Shown here: positions 8,168 through 16,169 of the stretch, piece by piece
How the letters are laid out: every line of letters starts with the position of its first letter
How positions within the stretch are numbered: the first letter of the stretch is position 1
From: Cohnella thailandensis
GTDB lineage: Bacteria; Bacillota; Bacilli; Paenibacillales; Paenibacillaceae
Reading direction: 5' to 3'
Length of the DNA: 64,000 bases
NCBI RefSeq assembly: GCF_014212135.1
Contig: NZ_JACJVQ010000024.1
Coordinates: forward strand, 1-64,000
Translations under genes and position numbers: made by a program
The notes under the pieces: generated by a model
What the model was told of the DNA's origin: nothing
Database searches by the model: none
What the model saw: only the letters and a program-made list of their open reading frames with translations

Positions 8168-9388
8168 TTGTCGAAGCCAAAGGTGTTCGAGAAGCCGACA
8201 GGCGTAAAGGATTATTTGCCGCATGCGGTCGCGAAACTTCGCCGCATCGAGCGCAACGTGCTGGAATGCATGCGTCGTTGGGGCTATGAGCAGATCATGA
8301 CTCCGACGATGGAGTATTACGACACGGTAGGGGTGGCCAGCGCCACCTCCGACCAGAAGCTGTTTAAGCTGCTGAACCAGAGAGGGACGACGATCGTTCT
8401 CCGTTCGGAGATGACGTCGCCGATCGCGAGGGTAGTCTCTTCCTTGTTGAAGGAGACGCCGTTCCCGCTGCGACTCAGCTATCATGCGAACGTGTTCCGC
8501 GCTTTCGAAGAGGAAGCCGGACGGGATGCGGAGTTTTTCCAGACGGGGGTAGAACTGGTCGGCGATCCGTCTTCGGAAGCGGACGCGGAGGTGATCGCTC
8601 TCGCGATCGCTTCCCTTCAAGCGGCGGGAGTGCCGTCGTTCAAGATCGCCGTAGGCCATGTAGGGTTCCTGAACGGTCTGTTCCAGGAAGCTCTGCTCGG
8701 CAGGACGGAGGAGCAGGAGAATCTGAAGTCGCATCTGCTGCAGCGCGACCACGTCGGCTACCGCGACGCGCTGAAGAAGCTGTCGATCGAGGACAGCGTC
8801 CGCGGCGAGCTGGAAGGAATCCTGCGCTTGCGCGGCGGAGTCGAGGTATGCGACCAGGCGCTGAGCCTGAGCGGAAGCCCGGATGCGCAAGCGGCGATCC
8901 GCCAGCTGTGCGAGGTATGGGAAGTGCTGACGGCTTACGGGCTGCAGGATCACGTTCTCATCGACCTGACGATGATCGGGGATTTCTCCTATTATACGGG
9001 AATGACGTTCGAGGGCTATGCCTCCCATCTCGGTTTCCCGGTGTGCAGCGGCGGCCGTTACGACAATCTGCTGGCCCAATTCGGACGTCCCGCGGCCGCG
9101 ACGGGCTTTGCGCTTAAGACGACCCGCATTCTGGAGGTTGTCGGGGATGACGAGGCGGACGAGAATCGCATTCTTATCGTCTACACGAAGGAGAGCCGCA
9201 GGGAAGCGCTGCTCGAAGCGGAGAGAATTCGCGAAGAAGGGCTTGTCGCCGTGACGGAGAAGGAAGACGTTCTGAAGGACGTGCTGCCGGGGCTGCGCGC
9301 CGAAGCGGCCAAGGGTCCGTTCGTCCATCGGGGAATGGCCTTCGATCGTTTAGTCGTTTACGGGCTTGAGAAGGAGGGACGGGCATGA
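8168..9388 (+). CDS. hisZ: ATP phosphoribosyltransferase regulatory subunit HisZ
   Basis: A catalytically inactive paralogue of histidyl-tRNA synthetase that partners short-form HisG in the first step of histidine synthesis. It has 406 residues with class II synthetase features: KPTGVKDYLP at the N-terminus, TLRSEMT-like VLRSEMTSPIAR (motif 2) and TGMTFEGY. A TTG at 8168 is preferred over the in-frame TTG at 8141 because AGAGGG lies 7 bases before it and the resulting start SKPKVFEKPTG fits the family. It overlaps hisG by 4 bp (ATGA). First gene of the his operon. Confidence 0.9.
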   Translation: MSKPKVFEKPTGVKDYLPHAVAKLRRIERNVLECMRRWGYEQIMTPTMEYYDTVGVASATSDQKLFKLLNQRGTTIVLRSEMTSPIARVVSSLLKETPFPLRLSYHANVFRAFEEEAGRDAEFFQTGVELVGDPSSEADAEVIALAIASLQAAGVPSFKIAVGHVGFLNGLFQEALLGRTEEQENLKSHLLQRDHVGYRDALKKLSIEDSVRGELEGILRLRGGVEVCDQALSLSGSPDAQAAIRQLCEVWEVLTAYGLQDHVLIDLTMIGDFSYYTGMTFEGYASHLGFPVCSGGRYDNLLAQFGRPAAATGFALKTTRILEVVGDDEADENRILIVYTKESRREALLEAERIREEGLVAVTEKEDVLKDVLPGLRAEAAKGPFVHRGMAFDRLVVYGLEKEGRA

Positions 9389-10023
9389 CCGACAATGGCG
9401 TTTTGAAGGTAGCGATGCCGAAGGGCAGAATCTATAAGCAGGCGAGCAAGCTGTTCCGGGAAGCGGGATTGTCGATTCCGGAAGACTTCGACGATTCGCG
9501 CAAGCTCATCATTCCCGTTCCGGAAGCGAACATGGAATTCATCATGGCCAAGCCGGTCGACGTGCCGACCTACGTGGAATACGGCGTGGCGGACATCGGC
9601 ATCGTCGGCAAGGACGTTCTGATGGAAGAGAACAAGGACGTATACGAGCTGCTCGACCTCGGAATCGCGAAGTGCCGCATGTCGGTTATCGGACTTCCGG
9701 GGTGGAAGCCGGTCATTCATCCGAGAGTGGCGACTAAGTATCCGAACGTCGCTTCCCAATACTTCCGCGAGCAGGGGCAGCAGGTGGAGGTCATCAAGCT
9801 GAACGGCTCCATCGAGCTTGCTCCTCTTATCGGGCTGGCCGACCGGATCGTCGATATGGTCGAGACGGGGCAGACGCTGAAGGAGAACGGTCTGGTCGAG
9901 ATGGAGACGCTGTTCTCGGTCACGAGCCGTCTCATCGCCAACCGCGTGAGCTACCGGTTGAAGAACAACGCGATTCAAGCGCTGTGCGATCGGTTGAGCC
10001 AGAAAATCGCGGTTCGAGGCTAA
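9385..10023 (+). CDS. hisG: ATP phosphoribosyltransferase, short form
   Basis: Catalyses condensation of ATP with PRPP, the committed step of histidine synthesis. At 212 residues it is the short form, which lacks the regulatory ACT-like domain and depends on HisZ; hisZ directly precedes it. Motifs include VAMPKGRIY, GVADIGIVGKDVL and the PRPP loop region DMVETGQTLKENGL. Translationally coupled to hisZ. Confidence 0.95.
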   Translation: MTDNGVLKVAMPKGRIYKQASKLFREAGLSIPEDFDDSRKLIIPVPEANMEFIMAKPVDVPTYVEYGVADIGIVGKDVLMEENKDVYELLDLGIAKCRMSVIGLPGWKPVIHPRVATKYPNVASQYFREQGQQVEVIKLNGSIELAPLIGLADRIVDMVETGQTLKENGLVEMETLFSVTSRLIANRVSYRLKNNAIQALCDRLSQKIAVRG

Positions 10024-10099
10024 GCGGAAGAGAGCATCGGAAAAGGTTTGCGTAGAGCTTCGATGACAACGAACGGACAAGAGGAAAGGGGAGAGCGAT

Positions 10100-11389
10100 A
10101 TGTATATCGGACCGGCAGAGGGCTTCCGGCTGGAACGACAGGCCGAATATGGAACGCCCGAGCAGAATGCCGTGGTCAAAGAGATCGTCGAAGCGGTGAA
10201 GCTCGAAGGGGACGCGGCTCTCCTGCGATATACGGAGAAGCTCGACAAGGTGAAGCTTCAGCCGGAGGGGCTGAGGGTAACCCAGGAGGAGATCGACTCC
10301 GCTTACGATAAAGTGGAACCGGAGTTTCTTGCGGCGCTTAGGCAAGCGGCGGCGAACATTACAGCGTTCCACGAGAAGCAGAAGCGGACGACGTGGATCG
10401 ACGCGCAGCCGGACGGCACGCTGCTCGGGATGGTGCTGCGGCCGCTGCGCCGCGTCGGCCTGTACGTTCCCGGAGGCAAGGCGGCGTATCCGTCGTCGGT
10501 GCTGATGAACGTGCTTCCGGCCAAGGTAGCCGGCGTGCCGGAGATCGTCATGGCGACGCCGCCGGCGACCGGCGGACGCGAAGGCATCGACCCGTACATC
10601 TTAGTGGCGGCCGCGGAAGCGGGAGTGACGGAGATGTACCGGGTCGGGGGAGCGCAGGCGGTCGCCGCGCTCGCGTACGGGACGGCGAGCATTCCCGCCG
10701 TCGACAAGATCTGCGGGCCCGGCAACATCTACGTGGCGCTGGCGAAACGCGCCGTGTTCGGCGCGGTCGACATCGACAGCATCGCCGGGCCCAGCGAGAT
10801 CGCGGTGCTGGCGGACGACACCGCCGACGCCGGGTACATCGCCGCGGACATGCTGTCGCAGGCGGAGCATGACGAGATGGCGTCCGCGGTGCTCGTGACG
10901 CCGTCGGAGAAGCTGGCCGCCGCCGTCGAGGCGGAGCTGAAGCGGCAGGTGGCGACGCTGCCGCGGCGCGAGATCGCGGAGAAGTCGCTCGAGCAGTACG
11001 GCGCCATCCTGACGGTGCCGACGATGGCGGACGGCGTGAAGGTCATCAACCTGCTCGCTCCCGAGCATCTCGAGGTGATGACCGAGGATCCGCTGGAGCT
11101 GCTCGGCGGCATCGAGAACGCGGGCGCGATTTTCCTCGGGCCGTACAGCTCCGAGCCGGTCGGCGACTACTTCGCGGGCCCGAACCACATACTTCCGACG
11201 AACGGGACGGCGCGGTTCTCCTCGCCCCTGAACGTCGATCACTTCCTGAAGAAATCGAGCTTGATCCGATACAGCCGCCAAGCGTTGCTGAGAGACGCGG
11301 CGGGCATCGCTACGCTCGCGCGGCATGAAGGGCTCGAAGCCCATGCCCGGGCGGTAGAAATCCGACTAGAAGGTGGAGATTCCAAATGA
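10100..11389 (+). CDS. hisD: Histidinol dehydrogenase
   Basis: A zinc enzyme that oxidises L-histidinol to L-histidine in two NAD-dependent steps. It has 429 residues, normal for the family. Recognisable blocks are YVPGGKAAYPSSVLM, KICGPGNIYVALAKR, DSIAGPSEI, SQAEHD and NHILPTNGTARFSSPL. The ATG at 10100 has AAAGGGGAGAG upstream. A 76-bp gap separates it from hisG. Its stop overlaps the start of hisB. Confidence 0.97.
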   Translation: MYIGPAEGFRLERQAEYGTPEQNAVVKEIVEAVKLEGDAALLRYTEKLDKVKLQPEGLRVTQEEIDSAYDKVEPEFLAALRQAAANITAFHEKQKRTTWIDAQPDGTLLGMVLRPLRRVGLYVPGGKAAYPSSVLMNVLPAKVAGVPEIVMATPPATGGREGIDPYILVAAAEAGVTEMYRVGGAQAVAALAYGTASIPAVDKICGPGNIYVALAKRAVFGAVDIDSIAGPSEIAVLADDTADAGYIAADMLSQAEHDEMASAVLVTPSEKLAAAVEAELKRQVATLPRREIAEKSLEQYGAILTVPTMADGVKVINLLAPEHLEVMTEDPLELLGGIENAGAIFLGPYSSEPVGDYFAGPNHILPTNGTARFSSPLNVDHFLKKSSLIRYSRQALLRDAAGIATLARHEGLEAHARAVEIRLEGGDSK

Positions 11390-11988
11390 CGGTACCTGCA
11401 GGAGCGCGCGTCGCCGAAGTGGCGCGCAAAACGAACGAAACGGACATCAAGCTGTCGCTGGGGGTAGACGGGACGGGCTCGGTCGACCTCGAGACGGACG
11501 TTCCTTTCCTTAATCACATGCTCGACCTGTTCGCGAAGCACGGCCAATTCGACCTGAAGGTCGAAGCGCGGGGCGACGTGGACATCGACGACCACCATAC
11601 GGTCGAAGACATCGGAATCTGCCTGGGCCAGACGCTGCGCGAGGCGCTCGGCGACAAAGCCGGCATCAAGCGCTACGCGAGCGTGTTCGTGCCGATGGAC
11701 GAGGCGCTGGCTCAAGTCGTCGTCGACGTGAGCAACCGCCCGCACTTCGAGTACCGCGCCGAATACCCTTCCGCCCAAGTGGGAAGCTTCAGCACGGAGC
11801 TCGTGCACGAGTTCCTCTGGAAGCTTGCGCTCGAAGCCCGAATCACGCTGCACGTCATCGTGCATTACGGCAAGAACACGCATCACATGATCGAAGCGGT
11901 GTTCAAAGCGCTGGGACGCGCGTTGGACGAAGCGACCACGATCGATCCCCGGGTGAAAGGCGTGCCATCGACGAAGGGAGTGCTGTAG
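11386..11988 (+). CDS. hisB: Imidazoleglycerol-phosphate dehydratase
   Basis: The monofunctional dehydratase, 200 residues, that converts imidazole-glycerol phosphate to imidazole-acetol phosphate. The metal-binding repeats are visible as LNHMLDLFAKHG, DDHHTVEDIGICLG, and further on ELVHEFLWK and GKNTHHMIEAVFKALGRAL. It starts inside the hisD stop (ATGA) and hisH begins 1 bp after its stop. Confidence 0.97.
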   Translation: MTVPAGARVAEVARKTNETDIKLSLGVDGTGSVDLETDVPFLNHMLDLFAKHGQFDLKVEARGDVDIDDHHTVEDIGICLGQTLREALGDKAGIKRYASVFVPMDEALAQVVVDVSNRPHFEYRAEYPSAQVGSFSTELVHEFLWKLALEARITLHVIVHYGKNTHHMIEAVFKALGRALDEATTIDPRVKGVPSTKGVL

Positions 11989-11989
11989 G

Positions 11990-12610
11990 ATGATCGCGAT
12001 CATCGATTACGGCATGGGCAACCTTCACAGCGTCGGCAAGGCGGTCGAGAGACTCGGCGCCGAGGCGCTCGTGACTTCCTCCCCCGAGGAGATCCTGGCG
12101 GCGGACGGGGCGATCCTGCCCGGCGTCGGGGCGTTCGGAGACGCGATGGCCAATCTTCGCGAGACCGGCCTCGAGAGCGTCGTGAAGGAATACGCGGCGT
12201 CCGGCAAGCCGCTGCTCGGCATCTGCCTCGGCATGCAGCTTCTGTTCGACGAGAGCGAAGAGCACGGGACGCATACCGGCCTTGGCCTTCTGCCGGGCAA
12301 GGTCGTGCGCTTCCAAGGCGATTACAAGGTGCCCCACATGGGCTGGAACGAGCTCGTCTTCACCCAGGAGAGCCCTCTTTTCTCCGGATTGAATCCGGGC
12401 CACGTCTACTTCGTGCACTCCTACCATGCGCTTCCCGAGCGCAAGGAAGACCTGCTGGCGACGACCGATTATTATCAGCCGGTGACGGCCATCGTCGGAC
12501 GCGGCTCGGTGTACGGAATGCAGTTCCACCCGGAGAAGAGCGGCGAGCTGGGCATGGCGCTGCTGAACAACTTCGTTAAACTGGTCGCGAACAAGGCCAG
12601 CAATTTATAA
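11990..12610 (+). CDS. hisH: Imidazole glycerol phosphate synthase, glutaminase subunit
   Basis: A class I glutamine amidotransferase that supplies ammonia to HisF. The nucleophile is Cys79 in GICLGMQLLF and the triad is completed by His180 and Glu182 in MQFHPEKSG. It has 206 residues. HisF is encoded two genes downstream. Confidence 0.97.
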   Translation: MIAIIDYGMGNLHSVGKAVERLGAEALVTSSPEEILAADGAILPGVGAFGDAMANLRETGLESVVKEYAASGKPLLGICLGMQLLFDESEEHGTHTGLGLLPGKVVRFQGDYKVPHMGWNELVFTQESPLFSGLNPGHVYFVHSYHALPERKEDLLATTDYYQPVTAIVGRGSVYGMQFHPEKSGELGMALLNNFVKLVANKASNL

Positions 12611-12629
12611 GCCAAAGGATTGAGCAAGC

Positions 12630-13388
12630 TTGCGCTTCAGACCCTGTATCGATATCCATCAAGGCAAGGTGAAGCAGATCGTCGGGGAGACGCTGCAGGA
12701 GGACTCCTCCAAGGTCGTGGAGAACTTCGTTTCCGAGAAGGACCCCGGCTACTTCGCTTCGATGTATAAGGAAGACGGCTTAACCGGCGGGCATATCATC
12801 ATGCTTGGCGGCGGGAATCGGGATGCGGCCGTCCAGGCGCTCCAAGCGTATCCACAAGGGATGCAGATCGGCGGAGGCATTACGGCCGACAACGCGGCGT
12901 CCTATCTCGAGGAAGGCGCTTCTCATGTCATCGTGACTTCCTACGTGTTCCGCGACGGCCGTCTGCAGATGGACAACTTGAACCGGATCGTCTCGGAGGT
13001 CGGCCGGGAAAAGCTGGTGCTCGATCTTAGCTGCAAAGAACGAGACGGGCGCTGGTACGTGGTGACGAACCAATGGACGCAATTCAGCGACCTGGAGGTG
13101 AACGAAGCCTCCATCCGGGAGCTCGAGAGCTATTGCGGCGAGTTTCTCGTTCATGCCGTGGACGTGGAAGGCAAGCGGGAAGGCGTGCAGGAGAAGCTGG
13201 CGGGCAAGCTCTCCGAATGGGTGCGGATTCCGACGACCTATGCGGGCGGAGCCCGTTCCCTGGAGGATCTCGAGCATTTCCGTTCGCTGACGGGCGGCAA
13301 GCTGGACATTACGATCGGCAGCGCGCTGGACATCTTCGGCGGGTCGCTTCCTTACCGGGAAGTCGTGGACTATTGCCGGAGGCGTTAA
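12630..13388 (+). CDS. hisA: Eukaryotic-type HisA: ProFAR (5'-ProFAR to PRFAR) isomerase
   Basis: A beta/alpha-barrel isomerase of 252 residues that opens the aminoaldose ring of ProFAR in step four of histidine synthesis. The sequence does not read like the usual bacterial HisA. It carries the hallmarks I know from yeast His6: CIDIHQGKVKQIVG at the N-terminus, SHVIVTSYVF, LVLDLSCKERDGRWYV, DVEGKREG, TTYAGGARSLEDLEHF and ITIGSALDIFGG at the C-terminus. Probable catalytic aspartates are Asp8 and Asp132. It starts with TTG at 12630, with AAGGA 10 bases before, 19 bp after hisH. The operon position between hisH and hisF fixes the function. The subtype call is from memory of the yeast protein. 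Confidence 0.93.
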   Translation: MRFRPCIDIHQGKVKQIVGETLQEDSSKVVENFVSEKDPGYFASMYKEDGLTGGHIIMLGGGNRDAAVQALQAYPQGMQIGGGITADNAASYLEEGASHVIVTSYVFRDGRLQMDNLNRIVSEVGREKLVLDLSCKERDGRWYVVTNQWTQFSDLEVNEASIRELESYCGEFLVHAVDVEGKREGVQEKLAGKLSEWVRIPTTYAGGARSLEDLEHFRSLTGGKLDITIGSALDIFGGSLPYREVVDYCRRR

Positions 13389-13403
13389 GAAGGGGGCCAT
13401 ATC

Positions 13404-14162
13404 ATGCTAGCCAAACGAATTATTCCGTGCCTCGACGTGAAGGACGGGCGCGTCGTAAAGGGAGTCAACTTCGTCAATCTGCGGGATGCCGGCGATCCGG
13501 TCGAGCTCGCGGCCATCTACGATAAGGAAGGCGCCGACGAGCTGGTGTTCCTCGACATCTCCGCTTCGGTCGAAGGCCGGGCGACGATGATCGAGGTCGT
13601 TCGCCGCACGGCGGGCGAAATCACGATCCCGTTCACGGTAGGCGGAGGCATCTCGTCGACGGACGATATGAAGCGGCTGCTTCGCGCCGGAGCCGACAAG
13701 ATCGGCATCAACACGGCGGCGATCCGCAATCCGGATCTGATCGGCGAGGGCTCGAAGATCTTCGGGGCGCAGTGCATCGTCGTCGCGATCGACGCGAAGT
13801 TCAACTCCGAGTGGGGCGAATGGGAAGTGTTTACTCACGGAGGACGCAACCCGACCGGCATTCGCGCCCTCGAGTGGGCGAAGGACGCGGAGCGCAGGGG
13901 AGCGGGAGAGCTGCTCTTGACGAGCATGGACGCCGACGGGACGAAGGACGGCTTCGACCTGGAGTTGACCGCGGCGGTATCCGGCAGCGTCGGCATTCCG
14001 GTGATCGCATCGGGGGGAGCGGGCCATGCCGAGCACTTCGTCGACGTGTTCGCGCAAGGGAAGGCGGACGCCGGACTCGCCGCAAGTATTTTCCACTATA
14101 AGGAAGTGTCCGTCCGAGAAGTCAAGGATGCTCTGCGGGCGCAAGGAGTGAATGTCAGATGA
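13404..14162 (+). CDS. hisF: Imidazole glycerol phosphate synthase, cyclase subunit
   Basis: The beta/alpha-barrel synthase that joins PRFAR with ammonia from HisH to give imidazole-glycerol phosphate and AICAR. Catalytic Asp11 (RIIPCLDVKDGRVVKG) and Asp130 (VVAIDAKFN) are present, with phosphate-binding glycines in FTVGGGISS and VIASGGAGH. It has 252 residues and overlaps hisIE by 4 bp. Confidence 0.97.
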   Translation: MLAKRIIPCLDVKDGRVVKGVNFVNLRDAGDPVELAAIYDKEGADELVFLDISASVEGRATMIEVVRRTAGEITIPFTVGGGISSTDDMKRLLRAGADKIGINTAAIRNPDLIGEGSKIFGAQCIVVAIDAKFNSEWGEWEVFTHGGRNPTGIRALEWAKDAERRGAGELLLTSMDADGTKDGFDLELTAAVSGSVGIPVIASGGAGHAEHFVDVFAQGKADAGLAASIFHYKEVSVREVKDALRAQGVNVR

Positions 14163-14821
14163 CCACATCGAACCTGATCGATCAAATCAAATGGAGCGCG
14201 GACGGACTCGTTCCGGCTGTCGTGCAAGACGCCGTGAGCAAGGAAGTCTTGATGCTCGCCTACATGAATCAAGAATCCCTGAAGCTGTCGCTGGACAGCG
14301 GAGAGACGTGGTTCTGGAGCCGCTCGCGCGGCGAGCTGTGGAACAAGGGCGCTACCAGCGGGAACACGCAGAAGATCGTATCGCTGCGCTACGATTGCGA
14401 CGGGGACACGCTGCTCGTGCAAGTCGTTCCGAACGGGCCGGCTTGCCATACGGGCGCTTATACCTGCTTCTATCGCGACGCGGACGGAGAGCTTCCGGAA
14501 GACAAGCGTCCGGCCGCGGATCGCTTCGCTACCCTCAGCGCCTTGGAGGAGACGATCGCGAAGCGGGATGCCGAGCGCCCGGAGGGCTCTTATACGACTT
14601 ACCTCTTCGAGAAGGGGCTCGATAAGATCCTGAAGAAGATCGGCGAAGAGACGGCGGAGGTCATCATCGGGGGCAAGAACGAGGACAGGCAGGAGATCCG
14701 CAGCGAAGCGGCCGACCTGATCTTCCATCTGATGGTGCTGCTGCGCCAGCAGCGGATTCCTTTCGACGAGGTGCTGGCGGAGCTCGAATTCCGTCACCGC
14801 AAGCCGACGAAGAAAAATTGA
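14159..14821 (+). CDS. hisIE: Bifunctional phosphoribosyl-AMP cyclohydrolase/phosphoribosyl-ATP pyrophosphatase
   Basis: A fusion of HisI (residues 1 to about 115) and HisE (about 120 to 220) that performs steps two and three of histidine synthesis. HisI shows MNQESL, WSRSRGELWNKGATSGN and the zinc ligands in YDCDGDTLL and GPACHTGAYTCFY. HisE shows EKGLDKILKKIGEETAEVII and SEAADLIFHLMVLL. It is the last his gene and a terminator follows. Confidence 0.97.
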   Translation: MTTSNLIDQIKWSADGLVPAVVQDAVSKEVLMLAYMNQESLKLSLDSGETWFWSRSRGELWNKGATSGNTQKIVSLRYDCDGDTLLVQVVPNGPACHTGAYTCFYRDADGELPEDKRPAADRFATLSALEETIAKRDAERPEGSYTTYLFEKGLDKILKKIGEETAEVIIGGKNEDRQEIRSEAADLIFHLMVLLRQQRIPFDEVLAELEFRHRKPTKKN

Positions 14822-14834
14822 AGAAAACGAGCGG

Positions 14835-14870
14835 ATTCGACGTCGGATGACGTCGAATTTTCACGTTTTT
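14835..14870 (+). terminator. Terminator of the his operon
   Basis: Perfect 10-bp arms ATTCGACGTC (14835-14844) and GACGTCGAAT (14849-14858) around GGAT, then TTTT and a second T run at 14866-14870. Confidence 0.85.
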
Positions 14871-14928
14871 GCCAAAAATTCACCAGCATTCGGGCTAGAT
14901 GAAATTTTAAATTGCGTTACGCGTATTG

Positions 14929-14934
14929 TATAAT
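14929..14934 (+). promoter_or_regulatory. Probable -10 element of the prs promoter
   Basis: A consensus TATAAT lies 72 bp before the prs start codon. The -35 region at the right distance (TTTAAA, 14906-14911) is weak. A small CGCC/GGCG hairpin with a T run lies in the leader at about 14964-14980. Confidence 0.4.
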
Positions 14935-15005
14935 ATATTCCGATTGTGGATACAGGTCGGACACGCCGACGGCGTTTTTATTTGAAAGAACTTTTGGAGG
15001 GGCTC

Positions 15006-15959
15006 ATGTACAGCAGCAGCAAGCTTCGCATTTTCTCGGGGAGTTCGAACCCGATCCTTGCCGAGAACATCGCTCATCAATTGGGATTGCCTCTTGGGAA
15101 AATCAAGCTTTCCCGTTTCAAGAGCGGGGAAGTCTACGTTCACTACGAAGAGACCATTCGCAATTGCGACGTCTTTCTCGTGCAATCCTTGTCTCATCCG
15201 ATTAATGACTTTTTCGTAGAGCTGTTGGTCATGATCGATGCCGCCAAGCGGGCGTCGGCCCGTACGATCAACATCGTGCTGCCTTATTACGGGTACGCAA
15301 GGCAAGAACGCAAAGCCGCTCCGCGCGAGCCGATCTCGGCCAAGATGGTAGCGGACGTTCTAACGACGGTCGGAGCGAATCGAATCGTGACGATCGATCT
15401 GCATGCAGCCGCCATCCAAGGGTTCTTCAACATCCCGGTGGATCACTTGACCGCCTTGGATCTGCTCAGCGATTACTTGAGAGCCAAGAACATTCACAAC
15501 CCGGTTATCGTATCGCCGGACGCCGGCCGCGCGTCCACTGCGGAGAAGCTGGCGAACCAGCTGGATTCGCCGTTCGCGATCATGATCAAGAAGCGTCCGG
15601 CGCATAACGAATCGGTGATTACCCACGTCATCGGCGACGTCGAAGGCCATACGCCGATCATTATCGAGGATTTGATCGACACCGGAACGACGATCGTGAA
15701 CGTCGTCGAAGGCTTGAAGGAGCGCGGGTCGGAAGACGTCTATGTCTGCGCGACCCATCCTCTGTTCTCCGGCGACGCGGTCCTGAAGCTGGACCATCCG
15801 AACATCCGCGAGGTCGTCGTGACCGACTCGATCGCGCTTCCGACGCAATGCTCCGCCAAGTTCAAAACGCTGTCCGTCGCGCCGATGCTGGCCGAAGCCA
15901 TCCGCATCATCATGGAAGGCGGATCCATCAGCACTCTTTTCAAAGATAACGGCGTTTGA
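15006..15959 (+). CDS. prs: Ribose-phosphate pyrophosphokinase
   Basis: Makes PRPP from ribose-5-phosphate and ATP. The 317-residue product from ATG 15006 has the family's standard length; GGAGGGG lies just upstream, and a longer in-frame start at 14946 has no such signal. Motifs include KSGEVYVHYEETIRN, VLPYYGYARQERK, VTIDLHAAAIQGFF and the PRPP loop VIIEDLIDTGTTI. It follows the his operon and has its own promoter and terminator. HisG consumes PRPP, so the location may not be chance. Bacillales usually also carry prs beside glmU, so this may be a second copy. Confidence 0.94.
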   Translation: MYSSSKLRIFSGSSNPILAENIAHQLGLPLGKIKLSRFKSGEVYVHYEETIRNCDVFLVQSLSHPINDFFVELLVMIDAAKRASARTINIVLPYYGYARQERKAAPREPISAKMVADVLTTVGANRIVTIDLHAAAIQGFFNIPVDHLTALDLLSDYLRAKNIHNPVIVSPDAGRASTAEKLANQLDSPFAIMIKKRPAHNESVITHVIGDVEGHTPIIIEDLIDTGTTIVNVVEGLKERGSEDVYVCATHPLFSGDAVLKLDHPNIREVVVTDSIALPTQCSAKFKTLSVAPMLAEAIRIIMEGGSISTLFKDNGV

Positions 15960-15976
15960 TCTTAAACGATGAACCG

Positions 15977-16022
15977 CTCTCGGGCTCTCTTCCGCACGGA
16001 GGAGTCCCCGGGAGTTTTTTTT
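15977..16022 (+). terminator. Terminator after prs
   Basis: CTCTCGGG (15977-15984) pairs with CCCGGGAG (16007-16014), with an inner TTCCG/CGGAG stem, followed by an 8-T run. Confidence 0.9.
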
Positions 16023-16081
16023 GTTCCGGAGTCGGCGGAGGGGCCGGTTAAGGGGAATTTGTTTTAAGGAAGGGTACGCTG

Positions 16082-16090
16082 TGTTATAAT
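16082..16090 (+). promoter_or_regulatory. Extended -10 promoter of the TPR gene
   Basis: TGTTATAAT is a perfect extended -10 (TG-N-TATAAT). No convincing -35 is present. The TPR start codon lies 80 bp downstream. Confidence 0.45.
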
Positions 16091-16169
16091 CGGTTTGACG
16101 TATCCGGCGAAGCCGGAGATCACAGTGGATCGGATTCATGGCTATTTCAACCGAGGAGGTGCCTTGCGG

